This document shows positions 1-7,492 of a stretch of DNA of 64,000 bases, one piece after another. The DNA is from CAYUET01 sp964443875. GTDB taxonomy: Bacteria; Auribacterota; JAFGBW01. The notes below the pieces were generated by a model that ran no database searches, was not told the DNA's origin, and worked only from the letters and a program-made list of their open reading frames with translations. The position numbers were made by a program, and so were the translations under genes. Numbering within the stretch: the first letter of the stretch is position 1; the number at the start of each line of letters is the position of its first letter. The stretch is taken from NCBI GenBank assembly GCA_964443875.1, contig CAYUET010000004.1:1-64000 (forward strand), given 5' to 3'.

Positions 1-235
1 GGCCGGTCATTGAGTGATTATCAAAGATAATCGTATCGAAATGCAAGGCCAGAGGCCCCAACACGGCCGGTCATTGAGTGATTATCGAAGATAATCGTAT
101 CGAAATGCAAGGCCAGAGGCCCCAACAAGGCCGGTCATTGAGTGATTATCAAAGATAATCGTATCGAAATGCAAGGCCAGAGGTCTCAGCAAGGCCGGTC
201 ATTGAGTGATTGATTCTGTCAATCGTATCGAAATG
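1..235. repeat. 64-bp tandem repeat array (3.7 units) with hairpin core
   Basis: Units start at 1, 65, 129 and 193, each with GGCCGGTCATTGAGTG; the period is exactly 64 bp and the last unit stops after 43 bp. Each unit holds a 15-nt inverted repeat between a constant left arm ending GAGTG and a constant right arm CGTATCGAAATG. The core is ATTATC-aaa-GATAAT in units 1 and 3, has a single loop change in unit 2, and is replaced in unit 4 by ATTGA-ttctg-TCAAT, which still pairs. A 43-bp relative with a third core lies at 4613-4655. The array may continue upstream of the window. Bases 236-337 hold only AT-rich DNA leading to the AbiE gene. Confidence 0.9.
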
Positions 236-337
236 AGCGGAAGGGAGCATTATACTTCTGGGGTTCTAATCATAAAAGTTATATAATTTATAACATTTAT
301 GTTGATATTTTAAGTCTATTGAATTAAAATTTATTCG

Positions 338-916
338 ATGAAAACAATAGAGCATAAAAGAAATCTTTTTGAAATTTCTGAATCACAAATGGGGTATTTT
401 ACAACTTCTCAAGCAGAAGAGGCAGGGTTTAAACGTTCAAATTTTAATGTTCATATAAAACATGGTAATTGGAAAAAAGAATATCATGGAATATATCGGA
501 TTTCAGATTATCCTTTGACTGATTATGAACATTATATGGTTTGGTATTTATGGTCAAGAAACAGATCAGGATTTCCACAGGGAACGTTTTCGTATCAGAC
601 GGCGTTAAGTTTTCATAACCTTTCAGACGTAAATCCTTCTAAAATACATATGACTGTACCCAAAAAATTTAGAAGATCCGTGGAGATTCCAAAAATTCTT
701 ATTCTCCATAAAAAGGATATCGCGGGAAAAGATAAAGAGCAATTTTGTGGGTTTCAGGTGACAACCCCCTTGAGGACAATCCTTGATATAATAGAACTAA
801 AGGAACTATCTGATGAATTAATTCGTCAGGCCCTTATTCAAGCCACCCAACGGGGTCTTATATTGAAAGATGATTTTATTCATTATCCGATATTAAAGGA
901 TTATGGAAATAAATAA
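338..916 (+). CDS. abiEi: AbiEi-family antitoxin (type IV toxin-antitoxin)
   Basis: The 192-residue protein has an N-terminal winged-helix domain (about residues 15-65, containing MGYFTTSQAEEAG and the GIYRISDYP turn) typical of AbiEi_4 antitoxins, followed by a domain with the TTPLRTILDI stretch seen in this family. AbiEi proteins repress their own operon through the winged helix and counteract the AbiEii nucleotidyltransferase. The stop codon overlaps the next start by one base (TAATG), so the pair is translationally coupled. There is no strong Shine-Dalgarno sequence. The assignment rests on motif pattern and on the partner gene. Confidence 0.85.
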   Translation: MKTIEHKRNLFEISESQMGYFTTSQAEEAGFKRSNFNVHIKHGNWKKEYHGIYRISDYPLTDYEHYMVWYLWSRNRSGFPQGTFSYQTALSFHNLSDVNPSKIHMTVPKKFRRSVEIPKILILHKKDIAGKDKEQFCGFQVTTPLRTILDIIELKELSDELIRQALIQATQRGLILKDDFIHYPILKDYGNK

Positions 917-1803
917 TGGGAAAAATATATAAAACTTCTACAGATTTTAAGAAAGCGTTAACAGCAAAGCTAAAGGAAATCTCCAGGAAAGAAGGGGTTG
1001 ATATTCAACGTTTACAAAGACGTGTGTCTTTTGATCGCCTGTTATGCAGATTGTTTTCAGATTCAGCGGTTCCCTGGATTTTAAAGGGGGGTCATGCTTT
1101 GGAATTGAGACTTAATGAGGCAAGATCAACGAAGGATATCGACTTGGGTATGAACGATAAAATTGATTTTGGAGATACAGATAATCAGAGTGAATTGGTT
1201 CTGCAAAAATTACAGAGGTTGAGCTCAATAGATTTACATGATTATTTTGAATTTAAAATCAGCCCATCAAACTTAGATCTTGAGGCTCCTCCTTATGGTG
1301 GCTTCAGATTTAATGTAGATGTGCAGATTGCAGGAAAAATTTATGTAAAATTTCATATAGATGTTGGCATAGGGGATGTTTGGATGAGCCCATACGAACA
1401 AATAAAATTGGAAGACTGGCTTGGTTTTGCTGATATTCAACCCCTATCCATTCCCATTATAAGCATGGAGCAGCATTTTGCAGAGAAATTACATGCTTAT
1501 ACTTTGCCGAGAGAGTCAGAAAATTCAAGAGTAAAAGACCTGATTGATTTATGTTTGTTGATTCAAAAAAAGAATATGGATATTCAGCGTTTAAAACAGG
1601 CTATTCATTTAACATTTAATCGCCGTAAAACACATGGCGTTCCTAAAGATTTTTCCCCTCCACCTGTTAATTGGGAAAAACCCTTCAGGGCAATGGCGGA
1701 AGAAAGTAACTTAGATTTGGATATGATGACAGGGTATGAAAGATTAAAGGAATTTTATTTTACCTTTGAACTTCATTCGTTGACTTCTTTTAATGAAAAT
1801 TAG
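916..1803 (+). CDS. abiEii: AbiEii-family nucleotidyltransferase toxin
   Basis: This 295-residue protein is a DUF1814/AbiEii nucleotidyltransferase. The polymerase-beta-like signature is visible as KGGHALELRL (GG at residues 58-59) followed by STKDIDLG with the metal-binding Asp pair at 74 and 76. The later EKLHAY and SRVKDLIDL segments are the conserved lysine and aspartate elements of the family. Known members are toxins that block growth by nucleotide transfer, in related MenT enzymes onto tRNA, and several AbiE systems give phage abortive infection. It forms a complete two-gene module with the upstream antitoxin and lies inside repeat-rich DNA. Confidence 0.88.
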   Translation: MGKIYKTSTDFKKALTAKLKEISRKEGVDIQRLQRRVSFDRLLCRLFSDSAVPWILKGGHALELRLNEARSTKDIDLGMNDKIDFGDTDNQSELVLQKLQRLSSIDLHDYFEFKISPSNLDLEAPPYGGFRFNVDVQIAGKIYVKFHIDVGIGDVWMSPYEQIKLEDWLGFADIQPLSIPIISMEQHFAEKLHAYTLPRESENSRVKDLIDLCLLIQKKNMDIQRLKQAIHLTFNRRKTHGVPKDFSPPPVNWEKPFRAMAEESNLDLDMMTGYERLKEFYFTFELHSLTSFNEN

Positions 1804-2175
1804 AAGAAATTAAAAAGGATGCATAGTATCTATTTATGCGATTTCAATATCAAAAAGTGATTTTGCATAAACAATACATCCTTTGGACGTCATTGCGAGG
1901 AGTACCGCGACGAAGCAATCTCGTCAAATTGATCTGTATATTCCGGATTCTATTTTATTATTCATTCAATCTTTTTCTTTCTTGAACCTTGCTTGTTCAT
2001 GCCCGTTCCTTCGGGCTTTGCTTCGCAAAGCCTCGCAATGACAATAAAAGTTGCCATCACTCAGTAACTTTTTCATGCAATATGCGGGTTAGTGACCAAT
2101 TGAAAAAAATTTCTTAAAAGGTGGAATTTTCTCTAAAAGATGAGTATTCTTCTATTAGAAATGGAGATTTAAAAT
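1804..2175. other. Non-coding region with a MITE-like repeat
   Basis: No gene is visible here. The stretch carries the first full copy of the 154-bp terminal-inverted-repeat element (1889-2042), and then a segment around 2069-2092 (TTTTTCATGCAATATGCGGG) that resembles the end of the long inverted repeat at 62971-62995. The last 70 bases are AT-rich and probably carry the promoter of the toxin-antitoxin pair starting at 2176. Confidence 0.6.
1889..2042. repeat. 154-bp MITE-like repeat, copy 1
   Basis: The element begins GTCATTGCGAGG and ends CCTCGCAATGAC, giving a 12-bp terminal inverted repeat, with a second partial symmetry (GAAGCAA on the left, TTGCTTC on the right) just inside. It encodes nothing. 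A second copy of the same length with only a few base changes is at 4697-4850, and a right-half copy is at 3024-3093. Homology with copy 2 extends about 15 bp to the left (TACATCCTTTG), so no clean target duplication can be defined. Confidence 0.85.
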
Positions 2176-2415
2176 ATGAAAGCTTATAAAACATTTTCAA
2201 TTGTAGATGCCTTACAGAATATTACTCTGTCCGATTTGCCCTTTGCCCCCGGACAAAAGGTTGAAGTTGTTCTTTTGGAAAGCCGGAAAAAAACGAAATC
2301 CAATATCACCAGCCTTAAAAAATTATTTAAAAAAACCCAATCCCTTGCCCATGTAAAAAAAATTACTGAGGAAGATATCGAAAAAGAAATCCGGGCTTAC
2401 AGGTCTACTGTTTGA
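2176..2415 (+). CDS. Antitoxin of a PIN-domain toxin-antitoxin pair
   Basis: The 79-residue protein has the layout of small antitoxins partnered with PIN toxins: an N-terminal beta segment (LPFAPGQKVEVVLLE) resembling the swapped-hairpin entry of AbrB/DUF104-like antitoxins, and a charged C-terminal helix (ITEEDIEKEIRAYR) that would embrace the toxin. A GGAGA ribosome site precedes the ATG. The stop overlaps the toxin start by four bases. Family membership is inferred from this pattern and from the neighbour. Confidence 0.75.
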   Translation: MKAYKTFSIVDALQNITLSDLPFAPGQKVEVVLLESRKKTKSNITSLKKLFKKTQSLAHVKKITEEDIEKEIRAYRSTV

Positions 2416-2819
2416 AAATTTTAATTGATACCAATGTCCTTATTTCAGCTATTTTGAAAGATAGAGTTCCGGAAGAAATAATGCTTTTTATTGCTCAAAA
2501 TAATGACTTTGAATGGATTGTTTCCGATGAAATCCTCATGGAATATTTTTCTGTTCTTAAACGTAAGAAATTCAATCTTCCCGCCACTATCATTCGTGAA
2601 TGGGAAGATAGGATTAATTTCCATGCAAGCAATATCGGATCAATCAAAGAAACTCACATTAAATTTCCAAGAGACGTTAAAGATGAAAAATTTCTTGAAT
2701 GTGCGGTCTTTTCAAATGCTGATTTTCTTGTAACAGGGGATAAAGATTTTAAGTCGGCTGTAAAACTTATGAATACAAAAATTATTTCCGTTTCACTTTT
2801 TAAGAAAATTTTCTTTTAA
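2412..2819 (+). CDS. vapC: VapC-type PIN-domain ribonuclease toxin
   Basis: The 135-residue protein is a PIN domain. It starts MKILIDTNVLISAIL with Asp6, has Glu44 in the LMEYFSVL helix, and carries RDVKDEKFLECAVFSNADFLVTGD with Asp91 and Asp110, giving the acidic cluster that binds Mg2+/Mn2+ in VapC endoribonucleases. The start is TTG at 2412, inside the TTGA overlap with the antitoxin stop, so translation is probably coupled. The pair probably stabilises the surrounding island or acts as a stress toxin; the target RNA cannot be predicted. Confidence 0.85.
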   Translation: MKILIDTNVLISAILKDRVPEEIMLFIAQNNDFEWIVSDEILMEYFSVLKRKKFNLPATIIREWEDRINFHASNIGSIKETHIKFPRDVKDEKFLECAVFSNADFLVTGDKDFKSAVKLMNTKIISVSLFKKIFF

Positions 2820-2854
2820 AACAGTCTTCCTCCTGATTTTTTCCGCTGTTTTTT

Positions 2855-2894
2855 CCTAACTCGAATTTTGAATGTAGTGAAAAATATTCGGCAT
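2855..2894 (+). repeat. Diverged CCTAAC...CGAATTTT/AAATATTCGG hairpin
   Basis: The sequence reads CCTAACTCGAATTTTG, about ten bases, then AAAATATTCGGCATG. This matches the hairpin end of the long repeats at 47503-47710 and 62777-62983 (CCCGAATTTT and AAATATTCGGG arms). It lies 35 bp past the vapC stop, in the same orientation relative to its upstream gene as the other two copies. Confidence 0.55.
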
Positions 2895-2949
2895 GGATTC
2901 CGGAATTACCTATCCCGCAATGCAATGGAGAGACAAGCTCCGGAATGAC
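2895..2949. repeat. 55-bp CCGGAAT repeat, copy 1
   Basis: It runs from GGATTCCGGAATTACC to TCCGGAATGAC and is matched, with a handful of substitutions and no gaps, by 4550-4604. The outer ends are inverted repeats of each other (ATTCCGGAAT and TCCGGAAT), the usual look of REP-like palindromic elements. Confidence 0.75.
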
Positions 2950-3023
2950 TGAGGAGGAAGACATGGATTCTGGAATCAAGTTCCGGAATGACAAGGCAAT
3001 GGCTGCGCCATTACTCAGCAACC

Positions 3024-3093
3024 TTTTTCTTCCTTGAACCTTGTTTGTTCATATCCGATTCTTCGGGATTGCTTCGCGAAGCCTCGCAATGTC
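3024..3093. repeat. MITE-like repeat, right-half copy
   Basis: Only the right half of the 154-bp element is present, from TTTTTCTTCCTTGAACC to the terminal CCTCGCAATGTC. The tail AATAAAAAGTAC...TGTACGTTACATTAC that follows (to about 3126) is shared with the sequence after copy 2 (4851-4883). This copy and copy 2 therefore descend from one longer unit. Confidence 0.7.
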
Positions 3094-3210
3094 AATAAAA
3101 AGTACAAATAATGTACGTTACATTACACTGGAAGATCAGACCCTGAGAAAAAAGACAGCAACGTTTATGAAGGTAATGGGAATTCCGAGTCTTGCGAATT
3201 CAAAAAGATT

Positions 3211-4392
3211 TCAAAAAATAAGGTTATTGAATTGTTCATAAGTTATAAAATTAATTTTTGTTTTATGATGACTTTCTGTCTGAGAAATATTTTCATTGAT
3301 GATATAAGCCTCAGGTACATCGGTATATCTTGATAAAAATTTTTTCATCCCCCCCGGTATCGAGGTGTTGGTGAGATTGCTTTTTACTTCGATTGGAATG
3401 GGGGTTCGGTTCTTCAGAAGAATAAAATCAACTTCTGCTCCATCTTTTGTTCGCCAGAATTTTAATTCCATATTCGGCTTGAGGTCTGAGTTCAGTTTTA
3501 AAAAAACATAGGTTTCATACAAAACCCCCTTATCGGATCGGGTTGAGAGGGATGAAAAATCTCGTAGAATAGAATTTCTTATGCCCGGATCATAAAAATA
3601 GGTTTTGCAGGATTTTTTGAGCTCATTTCCAAGATTTCTGGAATAACTATATATTCTGTAATTCACATAAGTTGCTTCAAGAATATCCATATATTTATTT
3701 ACGGTTTTGGAGCTTAAATTAATTTCACCTGCAAGAGAGTGAATGGATATTAATGACCCCTGATTTTGTGCAAGGAGATAGAGGAGGTGATTGAATGCCC
3801 TGATATTTTTCTCTTTTATCAAGGCTTTGATATCCTTCTGGATATAGGTTGATAAAAGTTCATTTAAAATCAGCATTTTTCTTTCTTCTGAAGGGGTATG
3901 CGTAAGGCCGGGCATTCCGCCATACACAAGGTAGGATTCCAGGGAATAATTTTTATCCTGAAGTCTTAATTCCGCGAGTTCCAGGGGATTGATCTTAAAA
4001 ATAAATTTTCGGCCGGCAAGACTTTCCTTTAGATGTCGGTGAATCTCTATCGATGAAGAACCTGAGCATATTAGTTTGATTTTAAAATTCGAGTCATAAA
4101 TGGCCTTGAATACTTTTGAGGCATTTTCAATATATTGAAACTCATCAATAAATATGAAATCTCCTGATTGCTTTATTTTGGAAATAACCTCATGATCTGG
4201 GATATTGAATTGAGCAAGTTCTAAAGGTTGCTCCAGATCAAAAAAAAATGTTTTATATCCTTGTTGCTCGATATGCTTTTGAAGCATTTTAAGGATGGTT
4301 GTTTTACCAACCTGGCGCGGCCCCAGAAGAATATTAATCTCCGGTTGTGAAATTTCATGTACTAATTTATTTAAAATGAATCGTTTAATCAT
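3211..4392 (-). CDS. ATPase, AAA_14/DUF4143 family
   Basis: The 393-residue protein belongs to the widespread AAA_14 plus DUF4143 family. The P-loop GPRQVGKTT is at about residues 24-32, Walker B FIFIDEFQ at about 80-87, and the C-terminal half has the DUF4143 features, including a restriction-endonuclease-like WRTKDGAEVDFIL segment and PIEVKS. The function of this family is unresolved; members often sit in mobile or toxin-antitoxin regions. I chose the ATG at 4392 because it places the P-loop at the usual distance from the N terminus; a TTG 13 codons upstream is possible. Neither has a good ribosome site. Confidence 0.82.
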   Translation of the reverse strand: MIKRFILNKLVHEISQPEINILLGPRQVGKTTILKMLQKHIEQQGYKTFFFDLEQPLELAQFNIPDHEVISKIKQSGDFIFIDEFQYIENASKVFKAIYDSNFKIKLICSGSSSIEIHRHLKESLAGRKFIFKINPLELAELRLQDKNYSLESYLVYGGMPGLTHTPSEERKMLILNELLSTYIQKDIKALIKEKNIRAFNHLLYLLAQNQGSLISIHSLAGEINLSSKTVNKYMDILEATYVNYRIYSYSRNLGNELKKSCKTYFYDPGIRNSILRDFSSLSTRSDKGVLYETYVFLKLNSDLKPNMELKFWRTKDGAEVDFILLKNRTPIPIEVKSNLTNTSIPGGMKKFLSRYTDVPEAYIINENISQTESHHKTKINFITYEQFNNLIF

Positions 4393-4549
4393 AATAATGA
4401 CTTTTTTAACCTTATAGGTAAAAAAAGTCAAATATTAAAATTTTGTTTTTAAAAGCCAATTCCAGGGCTTCGATCACTTCGATATGTCGCTTCGCAACAC
4501 TCAGTGACCGAAGAAAGCATCACTCAGCAACCGGAAGGCAGGAAGGCGT

Positions 4550-4604
4550 GGATACCGGAATTACCTATCCCACAATGCAATGGAGGGACGAGTTCCGGTA
4601 TGAC
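4550..4604. repeat. 55-bp CCGGAAT repeat, copy 2
   Basis: It runs from GGATACCGGAATTACC to TCCGGTATGAC and aligns without gaps to 2895-2949. Position 5 (T to A) and the matching position near the right end (A to T) have both changed, so the outer inverted repeat remains paired. Confidence 0.75.
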
Positions 4605-4612
4605 AAGGCAGA

Positions 4613-4655
4613 GGCCGGTCATGGAGTGTCCGCCTCAGGCGGACGTATCTAAATG
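4613..4655. repeat. GGCCGGTCAT hairpin repeat with a third core
   Basis: This 43-bp element has the same constant arms as the last unit of the array at 193-235 (GGCCGGTCAT-GAGTG and CGTATC-AAATG). Its 15-nt core is TCCGCC-tca-GGCGGA, unrelated in sequence to the array cores but again a perfect hairpin. Confidence 0.8.
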
Positions 4656-4696
4656 ACAAGTGTAGTGTATTCTTTAAATAGGTACATCCTTTGAAC

Positions 4697-4850
4697 GTCA
4701 TTGCGAGGAGTCCCGCGACGAAGCAATCTCGTCAAATTGATCTGTATATTCCGGATTCTGTTTTATTATTCATTCAATCTTTTTCTTTCTTGAACCTTGC
4801 TTGTTCATGCCCGTTCCTTCAGGCTTTGCTTCGCAAAGCCTCGCAATGTC
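4697..4850. repeat. 154-bp MITE-like repeat, copy 2
   Basis: Same length and ends as the copy at 1889-2042, with only a few base differences. The right terminus is CCTCGCAATGTC. It is followed by the tail that is also found after the half copy at 3024-3093. Confidence 0.85.
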
Positions 4851-4954
4851 AATAAAAAGTACATATAATGTACGTTACATTACGCTAGCAAGAAATCCAG
4901 ATTCCTCACATTCATTCGGAATGACAGGCCCAAGGAAGGCCGGCACTATTCGGG

Positions 4955-5848
4955 TTAAAGTTTAATTTTTGCTTTAAGAGAAAGTATTTGTTGTTTTAAT
5001 TCTGCAGATAAAACAGACAAGTGTTCCTCACAAATTGCAATTGAATTTTTGGCTTTAATTATCTCCCCTCTGGCCAGAAATGCTCTTGAGGCTTTATAGG
5101 CATATAAACTTGCGTTTTCAGGATTGTTCATTTGCTGATGAAGTACGGCGCATTGTAAAAGAGTTTCATTGATATTTTTTTCATTATTTACTGATTTAAA
5201 TAATTCAAGGGCTTCCAGAGCGTGGGGAAGAGCTTTTTCATATTCCTTAAGTTTTTCAAAATGATTTGATAGAATTTTGAAAAACTGAGCTTTTAAATTC
5301 ATGTTTTTTATTTGAGGAAGAATTTCCTTTGATTTTTGGATATAAGAAACTGGATCTGTTGAAAAATAAATAAGATCAATTAAAATAGTAAAATATTTTT
5401 CATAATCCTCAGTGGATTTAAGTTTTTCCGAATTTTTTTTCAGAAGATTTTCAGCTATGGCAAGAGCTTCAGCCTGATGCCCGGATTTAAAAAGAATTTT
5501 TTGTTTTAATAAAAGAATTTCAAAATCAGATTGAGGGGAATGATTTTCAAATTCAGATTCGGAAATGTATTCCTGGGCCAGGGAAAAGTTATTAATTGAA
5601 TAGTAAAATAAGGCAAGATTATAGGCGGAATTTGAAACAGCTTTGGCGTTATCCACCGCATGGGCTCTTTGCAGGGCGGCTTTGAAGAAAATTTCAGTTT
5701 TTTTGGAATCTCCCCTGGAAAAAGCGAGTTTTCCAAGCTGAACAGCTTTATTATATTTTGCATCAGGGGATATTGGGTTCTCATTTTCAGAAAAACCAGA
5801 AAAACTGCAGATGAAAATAATAATAAAAATTATGCCTTTATTATTCAA
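4955..5848 (-). CDS. Exported TPR protein of the MCE operon
   Basis: The 297-residue protein has an N-terminal signal peptide (MNNKGIIFIIIFICSFSGFS, cleavage probably just after) and then helical tetratricopeptide-like repeats throughout, for example AKYNKAVQLGKLAFSRGD and YEKALPHALEALELFK. It is the last gene of the permease, ATPase-like, MCE, TPR series and overlaps the MCE gene by eight bases. A periplasmic scaffold role for the transporter is an inference from position and fold. I recognise no specific family. Confidence 0.7.
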   Translation of the reverse strand: MNNKGIIFIIIFICSFSGFSENENPISPDAKYNKAVQLGKLAFSRGDSKKTEIFFKAALQRAHAVDNAKAVSNSAYNLALFYYSINNFSLAQEYISESEFENHSPQSDFEILLLKQKILFKSGHQAEALAIAENLLKKNSEKLKSTEDYEKYFTILIDLIYFSTDPVSYIQKSKEILPQIKNMNLKAQFFKILSNHFEKLKEYEKALPHALEALELFKSVNNEKNINETLLQCAVLHQQMNNPENASLYAYKASRAFLARGEIIKAKNSIAICEEHLSVLSAELKQQILSLKAKIKL

Positions 5849-6827
5849 GAATAAGATCCCTGCTGTTTAATTTTTCAGTGGAGTAATCCTCAGAAGGCCG
5901 GGGAATATATTTTTTTAAAAGCCAGTGTTTTTCTACGGCATTAAAAATTTTTTTTGTTTCGGATAACGTTTCTTCAATACGGAGAGTAAGTGCAGGCAGA
6001 TCTTCCAGAAAAATCTGAATTCTCTGGTCCTGAAGCATTGTGGAAAAATTCTGAAAATTAATAATGACTTTTTTCATTTCCTCGATGGCGGTTCTGAATT
6101 CCCGGATCATGGGAAGAGAATCCTCGGTCAATCCTTTTGCCAATTCATCAGTCCTGGCAAGAGTGGATTGGAAAGCATTTGTCAATTTAGGCAGTTCTTT
6201 CATAAGAGCGTCCATTTTTTGAAGGGGGGGAAGGGTATTCTCTTTCAGGGAAACGAGGAATTCATCAGCCAGGCTGAAGGTTTTTGTGATCTGAGTGAGC
6301 ATGGGGGGGAGTTGATCCAGAGAAGTTTCAAATTTTTTCATTACAGGGTTGAAGGAGTTTTGAAGATTCTGTAAAACCTCTTTTACCGTTTCCATAACCT
6401 CGGGTTCTTTTGAACAGGGGATAACAGACATTTCCGGAAGTATTGGATTTTTGGGATCTCCGGAAGTAATTTCAAGGTAGGAATCACCGGCAACGCCGAA
6501 TTTCTTTTTGACAACCACTTTGGAATCCGTCCGGACAAATTTCTGAAAAGATTTTTTAATTTCAAACAAAGCTTCAATCTGGCCGTTTTCATTGGGAAGA
6601 ATCCGGATAACAGAGCCGGCCTGGGTGCTTAAAATATGTGTTTGACAGCCTTTCTGAAGTCCAAAAGTTCCGTCTTTAGTTGAAAAAAGGGTGGAGTAAA
6701 AGATTTTGGATTCAAAACTTCCCTGAATAAATCCGGCTGCAATAAAAACGGCGATCACCAGAAAAAGGGAAAGAAAAACAAATATTCCGGTAATCTCGTT
6801 TACATATCTGAATTTATAAGCTTTCAT
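5841..6827 (-). CDS. MCE/MlaD-domain substrate-binding protein
   Basis: The 328-residue protein has one membrane anchor (about residues 12-34), an MCE (MlaD) domain (about 40-135) with the typical KKKFGVAGDSYLEITSG close, and a long helical C-terminal region of about 190 residues. MCE proteins form hexameric rings or tubes that carry lipids across the periplasm. Unlike the short MlaD at 38805-39257, this protein has the long helical tail of YebT/PqiB/Mce-type tunnels. It overlaps the preceding ATPase-like gene by 14 bases and the following TPR gene by eight, so all are one operon. Confidence 0.82.
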   Translation of the reverse strand: MKAYKFRYVNEITGIFVFLSLFLVIAVFIAAGFIQGSFESKIFYSTLFSTKDGTFGLQKGCQTHILSTQAGSVIRILPNENGQIEALFEIKKSFQKFVRTDSKVVVKKKFGVAGDSYLEITSGDPKNPILPEMSVIPCSKEPEVMETVKEVLQNLQNSFNPVMKKFETSLDQLPPMLTQITKTFSLADEFLVSLKENTLPPLQKMDALMKELPKLTNAFQSTLARTDELAKGLTEDSLPMIREFRTAIEEMKKVIINFQNFSTMLQDQRIQIFLEDLPALTLRIEETLSETKKIFNAVEKHWLLKKYIPRPSEDYSTEKLNSRDLILE

Positions 6828-7476
6828 CAGAAACTTCCGATTTTAAAAGTGATTCAGAATTTTTTATAATATATCGTTTTGTGATAAGGGATTCAAATAC
6901 TATCGGTTCTCCTGAATTTATATAGATTATACCTCCGCCCGAATCCTGGATTTTTTTTATAAATGTTTCAATGGGGGAAAGGAAGTCACCAGGAGTGTGA
7001 AGTTCAGGGCATTGAAGAATCAGGAGCATCGGAGATCCAATGAAGAGCCTTATCCATTGTGCAAGTTTTAACTGGGTTTCTGTTGCCTCGCAGGGCCTTA
7101 ATTTTAGAAAAGAATTTGCATTAAAGAGGGAAAGATAAGGGTTAAGGGAAATCATGATTTCAGAATCAGATAAATGCTCATGGTGTTTGAGTGAAAGAGA
7201 AATATTTTCATAGAGATCAAGATTGTTGATGAAAGGATTTGTTTTGTGGAGAATACGGATCTGTCCCCTGAGAAAAGTTTGTTCGTAAGGGTTGAGTTGT
7301 GACCAGAGGAGGCCGTTGATTTTTACCATTGGCTTCCAGCCTGGGTTTAATCCCATCAGGCATTCGATAAGTTTTGAAATATCGGATTCATTTTCCGTCT
7401 GCAGAAGAAGCATTTCTCCTTTGAGAAGTTCGAAAGATAGGGAAGAGGAGATCCATTTCATAAGCGGCTTTGTCAT
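6814..7476 (-). CDS. Degenerate ABC nucleotide-binding-like subunit (pseudo-ATPase)
   Basis: The 220-residue protein sits where an MlaF-type ATPase is expected and can be followed along the ABC fold, but each nucleotide motif is replaced. The Walker A position reads TENESDISKL instead of GxxGxGKS/T, the Q-loop region reads RILHKTNPF, the signature region reads LRPCEATETQLKLAQWIRL instead of LSGGQ, Walker B reads LLILQCPELHTPGD instead of LLLDEPtxGLD, and the switch His region reads YINSGEP. The frame is intact and overlaps the MCE gene by 14 bases, which argues against a decaying pseudogene. A structural or regulatory role beside the permease is inferred; ATP hydrolysis is not expected. Confidence 0.68.
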   Translation of the reverse strand: MTKPLMKWISSSLSFELLKGEMLLLQTENESDISKLIECLMGLNPGWKPMVKINGLLWSQLNPYEQTFLRGQIRILHKTNPFINNLDLYENISLSLKHHEHLSDSEIMISLNPYLSLFNANSFLKLRPCEATETQLKLAQWIRLFIGSPMLLILQCPELHTPGDFLSPIETFIKKIQDSGGGIIYINSGEPIVFESLITKRYIIKNSESLLKSEVSDESL

Positions 7477-7492
7477 TTAATCCGTATTCCTT

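Larger units (their letters stand above)
2820..3210. other. Repeat-dense non-coding region
   Basis: The 391 bases hold no convincing gene. In order they contain a diverged copy of the CCGAATTTT...AAATATTCGG hairpin (2855-2894), a 55-bp repeat (2895-2949), a short CCGGAATGAC-type repeat (about 2964-2996), and the right half of the MITE-like element (3024-3093) with a tail shared with copy 2 (to about 3126). The short open frame through 3041-3241 is made of this repeat sequence. Confidence 0.7.
4393..4954. other. Repeat-dense non-coding region
   Basis: No gene is supported. It holds a minus-strand relative of the GGTCATTGAGTG hairpin family (about 4475-4510), the second 55-bp repeat (4550-4604), a plus-strand GGCCGGTCAT hairpin repeat (4613-4655), the second full MITE-like element (4697-4850) and a CATTCGGAATGAC repeat near 4910-4925. 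The short plus-strand open frame at 4443-4652 consists of these repeats. Confidence 0.7.

Noticed and set aside
1..235. Tandem array as a CRISPR
   Set aside because: The whole 64-bp unit repeats, with no unique spacers and no cas gene nearby; a direct tandem of a hairpin element explains it.
3041..3241. Small plus-strand open frame
   Set aside because: It is composed of the MITE-like repeat and its shared tail and has no coding pattern or ribosome site.
6814..7476. The ATPase-like gene as a decaying pseudogene
   Set aside because: The reading frame is intact, overlaps its neighbour and keeps fold spacing; frameshifts or stops would be expected in a decaying gene.
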